Source: Streptomyces halobius (GTDB taxonomy: Bacteria > Actinomycetota > Actinomycetes > Streptomycetales > Streptomycetaceae). From it: 64,000 nt of DNA. The notes beneath the pieces were generated by a model. That model saw nothing but the letters and a program-made list of their open reading frames with translations. It was not told where the DNA came from and did no database searches. Shown here one piece after another: positions 24,645-33,451 of this stretch; position 1 is the stretch's first letter; the number at the start of each line of letters is the position of its first letter. The position numbers were made by a program, and so were the translations under genes. Where the stretch lies: assembly GCF_023277745.1 (NCBI RefSeq), contig NZ_CP086322.1, positions 5,146,001 to 5,210,000 of the forward strand, read 5' to 3'.

Positions 24645-25147
24645 GGCTTGCCTCCTGAGCCGTTGATCAGGGCCGGTGCGAGCCGCCCCCTGCGAACAGT
24701 CGCCGCGCGCTGAGCTCGGTAGCCCTTTGTTCTTCCAGGTTAATCCGGGGATCTCTGCGTCGTGCCCTCGCGCGGCAAGGGTTTCGACCGTGGTAGTCGA
24801 CAGGCATGCTGATGAAGCCTTCCGGTGCCGCGAACCGTTCATCTTGGTTCGGTCGGCTACGTCGCGTGATCGGTCGTTCACCCGGCCAGGACCTGCGGAC
24901 CACGACCGCCCTCGCCGCTTTTCGCCGTGTTCGGCCTGACCTTGGCGTGGCTCGGCGTCCTCACCGGATACCTCTTCGTCTCCGCCACCACCACGCTGCG
25001 GCGCGAACCCCTGGCAGGTGGGGCCGTGGCCTCGCTGATCGCTGATCGCGACGGTGAACATGGCTGCTGTCCTTGGCTCTCGGTTCGCACGTCGGTCTGC
25101 TTCATTTCCGTCAATTCCTGTCTGTCCCTTGGGTGTTGGGGTCGGCC

Positions 25148-25178
25148 GGGTGGTGCCCACTCGACGTGGGCACCACCC
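25148..25178 (-). terminator. terminator of the CsbD gene
   Basis: Perfect 13-base arms GGGTGGTGCCCAC and GTGGGCACCACCC flank the loop TCGAC, 14 bases after the CsbD stop. There is no T-run, which is common in high-GC actinomycetes. Confidence 0.75.
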
Positions 25179-25191
25179 GGCGCGCATGTGG

Positions 25192-25365
25192 TCAGCGCCT
25201 GAACGCGTCCTTGGCCTTGTCTCCGGCCCGCTTCAGGCTTCCGGAGACCCGATCGGTCCTGCCTTCGCGCTGCAGTCCCCGATTGCAGGTGGTCCGGCCG
25301 ATGCGTTCGGTGATCCGGCCCTTGAATTCCTGTGTCTTGTGCTTGATCGTCTGTCCGATGCTCAT
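25192..25365 (-). CDS. CsbD-like stress protein
   Basis: This 57-residue, highly charged protein has MSIGQTIKHKTQEFKGRITE, then GRTDRVSGSLKRAGDKAKDAF at its end. This matches the short helical CsbD family, known as general-stress proteins under sigma-B type control in Bacillus. Its single terminator and small size suggest a monocistronic unit. It fits the stress-type cargo of island 3. Confidence 0.82.
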   Translation of the reverse strand: MSIGQTIKHKTQEFKGRITERIGRTTCNRGLQREGRTDRVSGSLKRAGDKAKDAFRR

Positions 25366-25460
25366 GACTGTCCTCTGTGTGTCGGCGGTTGGAGGGGCTC
25401 CCGGGCGTGATCGCCGTACAGGCCGTCGTTCCCGCGGGGTGAGATGGGGCGTGGAGTGGA

Positions 25461-25628
25461 TTACCTGCGGCCGCGGCTGTACCGGCGGCGGCCACCGCTG
25501 CGCCCGCGCTTGGCGAAGCCGACGATCCAGAGGACCAGCAGGACGGCCGCGACCCACCACAGGATCTGCGTCGTGAAGCCGAACCCGAAGACCACCAGGA
25601 TCAGCAGAAGGAGAAGAATCCAGAGCAT
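25461..25628 (-). CDS. hydrophobic small membrane protein
   Basis: The 55-residue protein has two membrane spans, MLWILLLLLLILVVFGFGF and ILWWVAAVLLVLWIVGF, and an Arg-rich tail (KRGRSGGRRRYSRGRR). It is of the widespread Streptomyces hydrophobic-protein type often found with CsbD and PRC-barrel genes. The ATG at 25628 has a CTGGAGG site. It shares its design with the gene at 26340. Function unknown. Confidence 0.75.
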   Translation of the reverse strand: MLWILLLLLILVVFGFGFTTQILWWVAAVLLVLWIVGFAKRGRSGGRRRYSRGRR

Positions 25629-25744
25629 TGCCGGGCCTCCAGATCGCGGGGGTGCCTTGATTCCGCGGGGTCCGGGCGAAGCGGGAAGGTGGAATGCTGC
25701 AACCGAATGATCCGGAGTGGCATAGCCCTACGCCGTGCTGCCAG

Positions 25745-25957
25745 TCAACGCCCGGCAACGTCCCTTGTCAACGCAGTATCGATACTGAGGAGTTCTGGGG
25801 GCTGGGCAGGGGCCGCTGGGGTGAACGGAGCCTCGGCGAGGGCTTCGACCGGCCCGGCCGGCGGCGTCGGCAGGATGTGGTCCTCCCACCAGGACAGGCC
25901 CAGCACGGTGGCGAGCAGGACGAAGGGGACCGAAGCGGGAACGATCAGCGCGTACAT
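25745..25957 (-). CDS. short single-span membrane protein
   Basis: This 70-residue protein has one N-terminal membrane segment (VPASVPFVLLATVLGLSWWE) followed by an Ala/Pro-rich acidic tail. Similar short proteins with a conserved WED after the helix are common in Streptomyces. An AGGCGG site precedes the ATG. Function unknown; moderately sure that it is expressed. Confidence 0.55.
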   Translation of the reverse strand: MYALIVPASVPFVLLATVLGLSWWEDHILPTPPAGPVEALAEAPFTPAAPAQPPELLSIDTALTRDVAGR

Positions 25958-26339
25958 GTGTACCGCCTGGTGTGGGATGTGCGCGACGTGGCGGGCAGCA
26001 GATCGGTGCCCGCTCGGGGCGCATCGGGGCGTGCCGGGATCGCGTGACGATGGGCGCGTACGGGGAACAGCCTCGCTCGTGACGCGGCGGGTTCCGGCAC
26101 CGATGCGCAGGGTGCGCCCTCGGGGGGCGCGTTGGCGGTGCGACGCTGCCGGGGGCAGGGGCGGCCTGTCCCACGCTAGCCCTGGCAGCAGTTCCCCGAC
26201 AGGTGTCAAGTAGCCATCCCTGCCGGACAGGACGCGCTGACGTCGCACGGTATACGCATCCTTTGGGGAGTACTACGCTGTGGGGTGAGGCCCCAGACCC
26301 CGGTATCGACGCTGTGTCACGCTCCCGGGGAGGCCCTCT

Positions 26340-26621
26340 GTGTTCGTCCTGCTTCTCGTCCTCATCGTGGCCCTGTTCGGCTTCGGTTTCCTCAATCCCA
26401 TCTGGTGGGTGGTGGCCGCGGCGGCGCTGGTCTACGGCGTCACCCACCACGGCCGTGATCGTGGCGGAGGCCGGAGCCGTAGCGGCAGTTCCGATCTCGG
26501 GGACTACCGGGACTACCGGGAGCGCCGGGATCGTCTGGAACGCTGGGACCGCCGCTACAGCCGTCAGAACCAGGCGCGTTGGCGGCGCGAGGACCGTCGG
26601 GACCACGAACGCCGCGGGTGA
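26340..26621 (+). CDS. small membrane protein with charged C-terminal tail
   Basis: This 93-residue protein starts at a GTG with a GGGGAGG site. Two hydrophobic segments (VLLLVLIVALFGFGFLN and WWVVAAAALVYGV) resemble the 25461 protein and are followed by a long Arg/Asp-rich tail with DYRDYRERRDRLERWDRR. The tail may be helical and cytoplasmic. It is another member of the island's small hydrophobic family. Function unknown. Confidence 0.68.
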   Translation: MFVLLLVLIVALFGFGFLNPIWWVVAAAALVYGVTHHGRDRGGGRSRSGSSDLGDYRDYRERRDRLERWDRRYSRQNQARWRREDRRDHERRG

Positions 26622-26692
26622 GCCGTGGAGTGGACCGGCAGCCACCGGCTCCAGCCAGGCAAGGACGTCGAGATCGTCAAGGGGTGCATGCC

Positions 26693-27451
26693 ATGCAACG
26701 CACAACCGTGATCCCACAGGAGTGGTGGGATCTGCGGACCGAGGCCACGTGGGGGAACGCACCTGCGGGAGAGGACGTCGTCGCACTGCGCGCAGAGAAC
26801 GATCAGCTGCGGCGGGCGCAGGCGGGCCGTGCGGTCATCGACCAGGCCCGCGGCATGATGATGGTCCTGACCCCCTGCCGCCGCGGGCCGGCCAGGAACC
26901 TGCTGGTGGATGTCTCACGGCAGTGCGACGCCGGACTTCCGGAGGTGGCCGCGGCCCTGGTCGCCGCCTGGGAGGGCAAGCCGTTCCCGGAGCGGATGGA
27001 ACGGGCGCTGCGTCGTACGCTGCGGCGATTTCACGTGGAAAACCAGGGGTGCGACTCACGGCCCTCAGGCCAGTCGTCCAGGCAGGGAGAGGTCATGATT
27101 CACGCAGCCGACGTCCGAGAATGGCGCAACCGCGATGTCGTCGACACCGAGTCGCACAAGATCGGTGTCCTCGAAGCGGTCTATGTGGACACCACCACCG
27201 ATGAGCCGGCCATGGCCACGGTACGGACCGGACTGCCCACCCGGCACCGTCTGGTCTTCGTACCTCTCGATGATGCGGTCGCCGGGCCGGACTATCTCAG
27301 GGTCGGCTATGTCAGAACGTTGGTGAAGCAGGCCCCTTCGATCGGCACCGACGACGTCCTGCCCGCCGAGCAGGAGGAAGCGATCTTCAAGCACTACGGA
27401 CTGGCCTACAAGCCCGGTGCGGCCGGAGAACGGCAACTGGCGCGCCGCTGA
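26693..27451 (+). CDS. ANTAR-domain and PRC-barrel protein, in-frame fusion or two coupled genes
   Basis: A single frame of 252 residues encodes an ANTAR-like helical domain (RAVIDQARGMMMVLTPC, then LLVDVSRQCDAGLPEVAAAL) and, from residue 135, a full PRC-barrel protein closely matching the one at 24288-24644. The internal ATG at 27095 has its own GGGAGAGG site, so a separate 118-residue PRC protein (27095-27451) is also likely made. The absence of a stop between the domains may reflect loss of the ANTAR gene's stop. ANTAR domains bind RNA hairpins for antitermination. Confidence 0.65.
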   Translation: MQRTTVIPQEWWDLRTEATWGNAPAGEDVVALRAENDQLRRAQAGRAVIDQARGMMMVLTPCRRGPARNLLVDVSRQCDAGLPEVAAALVAAWEGKPFPERMERALRRTLRRFHVENQGCDSRPSGQSSRQGEVMIHAADVREWRNRDVVDTESHKIGVLEAVYVDTTTDEPAMATVRTGLPTRHRLVFVPLDDAVAGPDYLRVGYVRTLVKQAPSIGTDDVLPAEQEEAIFKHYGLAYKPGAAGERQLARR

Positions 27452-27464
27452 CCACCTATGGACG

Positions 27465-27653
27465 GCTGTGCCTTCGGCGGGGCTCGCGGCTCTGCTGGCC
27501 GAGGTCGTCGAACTGCGCGCCAGAAGCGAGCAGGTGGGGCGGGCGCTGGCGAGCCGTGCGGTGATCGACCAGGCACGCGGCATGGTATGGCCCTGGCGCC
27601 GTATTCCAACGCCCGGGCCTGGGAGGCGCCTTCATGCGGCGGACCGGAGATGA
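27465..27653 (+). pseudogene. truncated, frameshifted ANTAR domain
   Basis: The frame contains VVELRARSEQVGRALASRAV, then IDQARGMV, as in the ANTAR part of the upstream gene, before breaking into unrelated sequence. It looks like a partial duplicate. The following region to 28086 has an open frame with DTLGGTEPGFDVIVNREALR that I do not recognise. Confidence 0.6.
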
Positions 27654-28086
27654 CGGCGCACGCGCCCAGCGGACGGCACTGGGAGCTGTGAGCTCAACTC
27701 GCCGGTGCCTTCGTCCAGGACGGCCGTCGGCACGCGTGGGAGCAGGAGGTACGGCTGGGCGAGGGGGGCGCTGTAGCTTCACCGCGGTGTCCCTGGACGC
27801 TGTACCCGGCCGCTCCGAGCACAGCTACCCACTGACCGACACTCTCGGTGGCACGGAGCCCGGCTTCGACGTGATCGTCAACCGTGAGGCGCTCCGCCCG
27901 CTGCTGCGGGCGCTGCCCGAACGCCCTGGCAGTCCGGCGCCGCCCCGCTTCAACGAGCAGGAGTTGGACCAAGACCAACACCGAGCTCACGCGAGCGATC
28001 CACGTCATGACCGGAACTGGGGCGGCTCCACCGTCGTCTGATCGAGGACGGCGCAGAGCAGTCACGGTCCCCCGCCGGGGCGTGGG

Positions 28087-28803
28087 TCAGGACCCCAGCC
28101 CGGCGAGGGGTTCGGAGTCGTCGATGAAGGCGCGGGCCACGTCGGCCAGGCGCCGGTTGTGGGCGCGGGCGTAGCCGCGCAGCGCGCTGAACGCCTGTTC
28201 CATGTCGATGCTCTGGCGTTCGGCGAGCTTCCCCTTGGCCTGTTCGATCAGCACCCGGCTGTTCAGCGCCGTCTGCAGCTGTTCGTTGAGCACCGTGCTG
28301 CGGTGGACGGTGCGTTGTTGCAGCAGGCTGATGGTGGCGACGTCGGCCAGCGCCTGACCGATGAGTGTGGCGGGCGGGTTGAAGGGGCCGGGCGCGGCGC
28401 GGAAAAGGTTCAGGGCGCCCACGGTCTCGTCCCGCAGACGCATGGGCAGGGCCTGGACGGCCCCGAATCCGCTGCGGTGGGCCACCGTGACGAAGCGCGG
28501 CCAGCGATCGATCTCCCGGGTCAGGTCGTGGATGATCACCGGTGCGCCGGTGCGGAAGCAATCGAGGCAGGGGCCTTCGGCGTTCTGGAGCTGGAAGAGC
28601 TCCAGCAGGCGTACCTGTTCGTCGGAGGCGGCCATGACGCGGAGTTTGCCGTCCCGGTCGGCGAGCAGCACCCCGGCGGCGCTCGCGTCGAGCATGCCGA
28701 CGCAGCGGTCGGTCAGCAGGCGCAGGAAGTCGATGAGGTCGAAGTCGGCGACCAGATTGTCGGCCAGCTCGACGAAGGTCTTGGCCAGAAGCTGTTGATC
28801 CAT
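28087..28803 (-). CDS. GAF-ANTAR antitermination regulator
   Basis: This 238-residue protein has an N-terminal GAF domain (DLIDFLRLLTDRCVGMLDAS, then GVLLADRDGKLRVMAASDE and GAVQALPMRLRDETVGALN) and a C-terminal ANTAR helix set (NSRVLIEQAKGKLAERQSID, then RGYARAHNRRLADVARAFID). Such proteins sense small signals through GAF and bind nascent RNA through ANTAR to prevent termination. The ATG at 28803 follows AAGGG at proper spacing. It is the last gene of the STAS-GNAT-GAF/ANTAR group. Confidence 0.87.
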   Translation of the reverse strand: MDQQLLAKTFVELADNLVADFDLIDFLRLLTDRCVGMLDASAAGVLLADRDGKLRVMAASDEQVRLLELFQLQNAEGPCLDCFRTGAPVIIHDLTREIDRWPRFVTVAHRSGFGAVQALPMRLRDETVGALNLFRAAPGPFNPPATLIGQALADVATISLLQQRTVHRSTVLNEQLQTALNSRVLIEQAKGKLAERQSIDMEQAFSALRGYARAHNRRLADVARAFIDDSEPLAGLGS

Positions 28804-28882
28804 CGTGGGCACCCTTGATTGAGACTAGTCCCTGCCTGAAGGGGCGGGAAGTACGGCACGTTTCTCGGTCGGCACCGATCGG

Positions 28883-29659
28883 TCAGGATTCCTCATCGGC
28901 CTGGTCCGGCTCCGCATCCGGTGAGAAACGGAGCCGATGGGCCACCACGTCCGCGGCCACGTCGGCGAGCCGGCGTCCCTGTGCATAGGCGTAGGCGCGG
29001 AGCCGGACGAAGGCTTCTTCGATGCCGACGCCGAGCTGGACGGTCAGGATGCCGCTGGCTTGGTCGATCTCCGCCCGGTACGCGCCCAGGTCCTCGACGG
29101 GGCCACCGCGCGGCCCGCCCGTCTCGTCGATTCGCGCGGCGAGCAGCACCAGAGTCGCGAGATCGGCGAACGCCAACGCGTCCGCCAGTTCCTCTGCGTT
29201 CAACCGGACCGGAACGTGGGCGTACAGGTCCAGAACTCCCCGGCTGATCGCCCCCATCTGCAGAGGGAGCGCGAACACCGCGCGTGCCCCGGCTTCCAGG
29301 GCCGCCTCGGCGAACACCATCCAACGGTCCTGCAGGTCACGGGTGAGCAGATCGGGTGTCAGTACGGCCGAGCCGTGCAGGAAGGCGTCCACGCAGGGCC
29401 CCTCGCCCAGCGTGAGCTGGAGCTCTTCCAACCGCTCGCTGATGTCGTCGGTGCTGCACAGCGGGTGGCTCGGCGCGGCGTCGGACATCGCCGACAGCCC
29501 GGCCCCGCCGACCGGCAGCGCGGCCACGGCCGCGGTGCACACGTCCACCACACCGATCCGGGCACCTCGTCGGGCCGCCTGCTCGGCCACCAGCATCCGA
29601 ATGCGGGTCGACCGGCTGTCAGGGCCCACCCGGGTCACCGCCTCCAGGCATCGTGACAA
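28883..29659 (-). CDS. second GAF-ANTAR regulator
   Basis: The 258-residue frame has a divergent GAF-type domain (LTLGEGPCVDAFLHGSAVLT, then ARAVFALPLQMGAISRGVLD) and an ANTAR domain (IDQASGILTVQLGVGIEEAF, then RLRAYAYAQGRRLADVA). The start is uncertain: the longest version uses TTG at 29659 within the GNAT gene end, whereas ATG at 29596 would still cover the domains. Overlap with the upstream gene argues for co-transcription. It shares the ANTAR ending RRLADVA with the neighbour at 28087, so it is a paralogue. Confidence 0.8.
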   Translation of the reverse strand: MSRCLEAVTRVGPDSRSTRIRMLVAEQAARRGARIGVVDVCTAAVAALPVGGAGLSAMSDAAPSHPLCSTDDISERLEELQLTLGEGPCVDAFLHGSAVLTPDLLTRDLQDRWMVFAEAALEAGARAVFALPLQMGAISRGVLDLYAHVPVRLNAEELADALAFADLATLVLLAARIDETGGPRGGPVEDLGAYRAEIDQASGILTVQLGVGIEEAFVRLRAYAYAQGRRLADVAADVVAHRLRFSPDAEPDQADEES

Positions 29660-30290
29660 GGCCCTCCAGCCTCGCCGTGGTGCGTTCCCCGAGGGGAAGT
29701 ACCAGCGCGCGGAACGTGGTGGCGCCCGCCGGCCTGCGAAGCTCTCCGATGTCCAGCCACCCCCAGGAGCGGAGTGCGGCGAGGGCTGGGCGATCGGCCG
29801 GGTCCACCAGGGTGGCGCCGAGCGATGCCTGATGCCCGGTCAGCAACCGCTCCTGCACACGACGGGCGAGGCCCCGGTCCTGCGGGTGCGGCCGGATCAG
29901 GATGTCACCGAACGCGAAGGCCCTGCCGGACACCGTGAGTTGATCGATGCTGCGCGGCAATGCTCCGTCGAAGCCGAACCACCAGGAGCCGTCGCCGCGT
30001 ACCGGGAATCCGAAGGCGCATCCCATCAGTCCGTCCATCTCGGCGATCACCACGGCGAATCCCGGTCGGCGCATGTACGTGGTGAGACGGTTCAGGAAGT
30101 CCTGGCGGCTGGGACGGCGGTATGGATCACCCGGCGCCGTTGCGCGGGACTCCACATACAGATCCGCCAGATCCTCACGCAGGTCCTCCACCAGCCAACG
30201 GTTCAGCCGACGCAACCGCGCCGGAGCCATGGCGGAGGGCTCACCGTCCCCCGGCTTCCGTGACTGTCCCCGCCCGGGTTCGGCCGTCAT
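29619..30290 (-). CDS. GNAT family acetyltransferase
   Basis: The 223-residue protein shows a GNAT core: FAVVIAEMDGLMGCAFGFPV, FGDILIRPHPQDRGLARRVQE (the acetyl-CoA pyrophosphate loop region) and LLTGHQASLGATLVDPA. The N-terminal RLRRLNRWLVEDLREDLADL helix is repeated in a truncated copy at 33245-33451. Its start overlaps the STAS gene stop as ATGA. Acceptor unknown; in this setting it may modify a regulator. Confidence 0.8.
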   Translation of the reverse strand: MTAEPGRGQSRKPGDGEPSAMAPARLRRLNRWLVEDLREDLADLYVESRATAPGDPYRRPSRQDFLNRLTTYMRRPGFAVVIAEMDGLMGCAFGFPVRGDGSWWFGFDGALPRSIDQLTVSGRAFAFGDILIRPHPQDRGLARRVQERLLTGHQASLGATLVDPADRPALAALRSWGWLDIGELRRPAGATTFRALVLPLGERTTARLEGLVTMPGGGDPGGP

Positions 30291-30712
30291 CGGACATCAC
30301 CCGAGAGGACAGGAACCAACTGGACAGACCCGTGCGGCGGGGCTGGGGCGGGCGTGGCCGGGGTGTCCCCGAGAGGAGGTGGCAGGTGGCCGAACGGAAG
30401 GCCGAGGAGGAGGAACCCGCAGCCGGTGAGGTCGAGAATCCGAGCCAGCATCGGCGGCGGATGGTGCAGTCGCAGGGTCCCGCCGACCACGGTGGTCTGT
30501 TGCGCAGCGTGGAGGAATGCGTTGAGCCCGCTGCAGTCGCAGAAGACGACGGGGGTGAGGTCGACGTCGATGGCGCGGATACCGTCCCGCAGGCACCGTT
30601 CCAGGGACACGCGCACCAACGGCGCGGATTCGAGGTCGATTTCACCGGCCAGGGTGATCAGCGCCCGTGTCCTTCGGTCATGGCGGTGGACGGCGAGCTG
30701 TGGCAAGGGCAT
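30287..30712 (-). CDS. STAS-domain anti-sigma factor antagonist
   Basis: This 141-residue protein has RALITLAGEIDLESAPLVRV, IDVDLTPVVFCDCSGLNAFL and LRLHHPPPMLARILDLTG, the SpoIIAA-type STAS layout with the phosphorylatable Ser/Thr region at CDCSGLN. Such proteins release sigma factors by binding anti-sigma kinases. A Pro-rich tail extends beyond the domain. It is followed by GNAT and GAF-ANTAR genes on the same strand. Upstream sequence 30713-31394 has no supported gene. Confidence 0.85.
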   Translation of the reverse strand: MPLPQLAVHRHDRRTRALITLAGEIDLESAPLVRVSLERCLRDGIRAIDVDLTPVVFCDCSGLNAFLHAAQQTTVVGGTLRLHHPPPMLARILDLTGCGFLLLGLPFGHLPPPLGDTPATPAPAPPHGSVQLVPVLSGDVR

Positions 30713-31148
30713 GATGCCTCGGTTCGGAAGACCATCCGGCAGCGGGCACGGTGGGCCGGAGTTCTGGCCCTGTGGAGCGCTCCCGGCAGGGGCGTATTTT
30801 CGGCGGAGGCAGAGCAACGGCCGGTCGGACAGCCTGCGCAGCAGGACAGAAGACCCACCCAGTTCCCTCCAGGGACGCGCCGGGTGACAGACGAAGAGTC
30901 CGCACCCCGCAGCCATCTGCGTTCAGTAACAGCATGCCGCCGGGGTCTGGGACGTCTACACAGCAGCGTAGTCCTCGCGTCGCTCGATGGGAGGCTCGAA
31001 GCTGCCCGATCCCAGAATGTGGACGGTGCAAAGAACGCGGTGGCTCGCGCATGTCCGAGGCATCGCAACGGCAGTCGGACGGAAAGCACTCATGACGGCC
31101 GCCCGAGTACGGCACCCCGTGCACCGCCCCAGGAGGTGGCTCGCATGA

Positions 31149-31171
31149 CGGAGTCGAACAGTTCGACTCCG
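31149..31171. terminator. hairpin between the STAS and phosphatase genes
   Basis: Perfect 10-base arms CGGAGTCGAA and TTCGACTCCG flank a CAG loop. It lies about 220 bases past the phosphatase stop. A 14-codon ATG frame with a good AGGAGG site spans it (31145-31189), but I do not count that as a gene. Probable terminator or decay-blocking structure. Confidence 0.5.
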
Positions 31172-31394
31172 CAGGATCTGGTCGTGTGATTCCCCAGGGC
31201 TGGCGTCACGTAATTCGGTAATCCCTGTTCCCTCAGGTCGCGTTTCTGACGTGGGGGGCTCGTGAGGGCCCCAGTTCCGTGCGGCCGTGGTCAGGGGCGC
31301 ACCGGCGGACGGCCAGGGGCGAGTGCGCACCGAGGTTGGCCAGGCAGCGGGTCCCTGTGGCGTCGGTCCTGTCTTCGGTGGTGCGGTTGTCGGC

Positions 31395-32636
31395 TCACTC
31401 AAGGAGCGCGAGGTGGTCGGCGGCGCCCCCTCGCCATTCGATCAGGAAGAGGGTCGCGTCGTCGGTGGTGCGGCCGCCCCGTTGCTGCTTCAGGGCGTGG
31501 GAGAGTGCGCGCACCACCGCTCGTACTCCCTTCGCTGTGTGTTCGATCCGGTTGACCCAGTGGATGAGTTGTTCTTCGCCGAATTGTTCTTCGCCGGCTT
31601 CGTGCTCCTCGATCAGGCCGTCGGTGAAGCACAGCACTCGGTCGCCGCGTTGGAGCATCTGCCCGCAGATCCGGGGCTCTTCACCGCCGAAGCCGACGGG
31701 CAAGGTGGTCGGGCCTCCCAGTTGCCGGACGACCTTGTGGTCACGGATCAGCAGCGGTGCGGGGTGGCCCGCGTTGACCCACTGCAGGTGGCCCGTCGCG
31801 GTGTTCAGATGCATCATCTGGGCGGTGACGAAGTGGTCGGGCCCGAACTGCTCGGCGATGGCCCGATCCATGAACGTGTAGATCTCGGACAGGCCGATGT
31901 CGGCACGTCTGGCGTGCCGATAGGCCCCGACGGCGACGGTCGACATCGTGGCGGCGTCCAGGCCGTGGCCCATCGCATCGACCATGGCCACGTGCAGGGT
32001 GTCCTCGTTGAGGGCGTAGTCGAAGCTGTCGCCTGCGACATCGTAGGCGGGCTCCAGGATTCCGGCCACCGCGACCTGCGGGACGGACATCGCCAGCGGC
32101 GGCAGCAGGGACCACTGGATCTCCGCGGTCAGGCTCATCGGTTCGCGGCGCCGGGCGAGGAAGAACTGATCGGTGTAGCTGTGCTTGGTGACCAGCATGT
32201 CGGCGACCAGGCCGGCGAGCCTGCGCAGCAGCCGCCGGTCGTCGTCATCGACGGCGTCCAGGGTGAGGGCCATCACGCCCACCTGGTCGCTGCCGTCCAG
32301 CAACGGTAGGTACATCCGGATGCCATCGAGCTGCGGCACCTCGACAGTGGTCGCGTGCAGAAAGGCTGTGCCGGCGGGAGAGTCACCGATCGGCTCAGGC
32401 TCGCCGACCATCAGCCGCCGACCCGGCAACGGCACCAACACCAACTGGCCATAGTCCTGCAGGAGGATCGAGACGTCGCGGCCACCGACCCTGGCCACCT
32501 CTTCCGCGATCAGCGGGGCGATCAGCTGGGGCGGCATCTCGTGTGCCCGGTCAATGAGCACCCCCAGCAGTCGCTCACCGAACCCTTCCGACCGGTCCAG
32601 CATGCCCTCGTCAGATCGGCGCTCACCTTCCGCCAT
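31395..32636 (-). CDS. PP2C/SpoIIE-type serine phosphatase with GAF-like sensor
   Basis: The 413-residue protein has an N-terminal GAF-like region (residues about 20-150) and a C-terminal PP2C SpoIIE domain. The metal-binding motifs are AYDVAGDSFDY, VDAMGHGLDA, VLCFTDGLIEEH and TTDDATLFLIEW. Such RsbU-like phosphatases dephosphorylate STAS antagonists, so with three STAS genes around it a partner-switching circuit is likely. Its ATG start at 32636 gives a full-length product. Confidence 0.88.
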   Translation of the reverse strand: MAEGERRSDEGMLDRSEGFGERLLGVLIDRAHEMPPQLIAPLIAEEVARVGGRDVSILLQDYGQLVLVPLPGRRLMVGEPEPIGDSPAGTAFLHATTVEVPQLDGIRMYLPLLDGSDQVGVMALTLDAVDDDDRRLLRRLAGLVADMLVTKHSYTDQFFLARRREPMSLTAEIQWSLLPPLAMSVPQVAVAGILEPAYDVAGDSFDYALNEDTLHVAMVDAMGHGLDAATMSTVAVGAYRHARRADIGLSEIYTFMDRAIAEQFGPDHFVTAQMMHLNTATGHLQWVNAGHPAPLLIRDHKVVRQLGGPTTLPVGFGGEEPRICGQMLQRGDRVLCFTDGLIEEHEAGEEQFGEEQLIHWVNRIEHTAKGVRAVVRALSHALKQQRGGRTTDDATLFLIEWRGGAADHLALLE

Positions 32637-32932
32637 AACCGCACCCCCGCACCGGCGTCGTCGAAGCTTCGGTCACCATGTCCATGCTCACCTCGTGCCG
32701 CGAATCCAGCGCCCGCACCGGCACGCGCGGTCCGTCCTGGGGCCACGGCGGATGCGCTCGACCCGCTCACGTGATCTGTGCACACGGGTTCCCGAAACGA
32801 CCGCGATCAACCCGCACACAGTGACGCGGTCGGCCACCCCGAACAGCCCATTACGCCAGGCGCGGGCATGTCGCACACGGTCAGAACAGATGACTCTCCG
32901 TATCGTTGCGCACCACAGCTCTCCCGGAGCCA

Positions 32933-33244
32933 TCACAGGACCAGAAGATCGGAGCCGGTATCCGCGAGGAGCCATGCGGTCTGCGGGAACGGGTGGTGCA
33001 GCCGCAGGGACGCGTGGGTCTCGGCGGCGTGCCGCGACGCGCCGAGGAAGACGCTCAGGCCGCTGTTGTCGCAGAGGCCGACGGTGGTCAGATCGACGTC
33101 GATGGTGGTGATGCCGTCATTCAGGCACCGCTCCAGAGCGGCGCGCACCTGGGGCGCGGTGGCCGGGTCGTTCTCACCGGCCAGGGTGATCAGTGCCCGC
33201 CTGCCCCGGTCGTGCCGGTAGATGTTCAGCTGCGGAAGAGTCAT
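32933..33244 (-). CDS. STAS-domain anti-sigma factor antagonist (short)
   Basis: This 103-residue STAS protein has RALITLAGENDPATAPQVRA, then IDVDLTTVGLCDNSGLSVFL. It is a paralogue of the 30287 protein. The frame is open upstream to 33451, where it encodes the truncated GNAT N-terminus in frame, so a 172-residue fusion is also possible. ATG at 33244 is chosen because it aligns with the other STAS starts (M-x-LPQL). It lies upstream of the phosphatase gene. Confidence 0.8.
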   Translation of the reverse strand: MTLPQLNIYRHDRGRRALITLAGENDPATAPQVRAALERCLNDGITTIDVDLTTVGLCDNSGLSVFLGASRHAAETHASLRLHHPFPQTAWLLADTGSDLLVL

Positions 33245-33451
33245 GACGCCTCGGTTCAGACGCCTCGGTTCATGGGTCCCGGCCGCTCCTCGCGCGGTCC
33301 ATGGCCCGGGAGTATGTTCCCGGGCGCACTCGACGTACAGATCCGCCAGGTCCTCTCGGAGCGTGTCGGCCTGCCAGCGGTTCAGGCGGCGCAGGCGCGC
33401 CGTGTCCAGGGCGGAGCGCTCGTGGCCCGGACCGGAGCAGGCGGCCATCAT
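33245..33451 (-). pseudogene. GNAT acetyltransferase N-terminal remnant
   Basis: The 45-residue segment with RLRRLNRWQADTLREDLADL is a clear copy of the start of the GNAT protein at 29619-30290. The rest of the enzyme is missing and the frame passes directly into the next STAS gene. A deletion between two STAS-GNAT modules explains this. Confidence 0.7.

Noticed and set aside
24927..25202. Membrane protein gene in front of CsbD
   Set aside because: One hydrophobic stretch is visible, but there is no ribosome site and the frame overlaps the CsbD gene; at most it is a remnant.
31145..31189. 14-codon gene with a strong ribosome site
   Set aside because: Too short, and it coincides with a perfect hairpin; no supporting homology can be seen.
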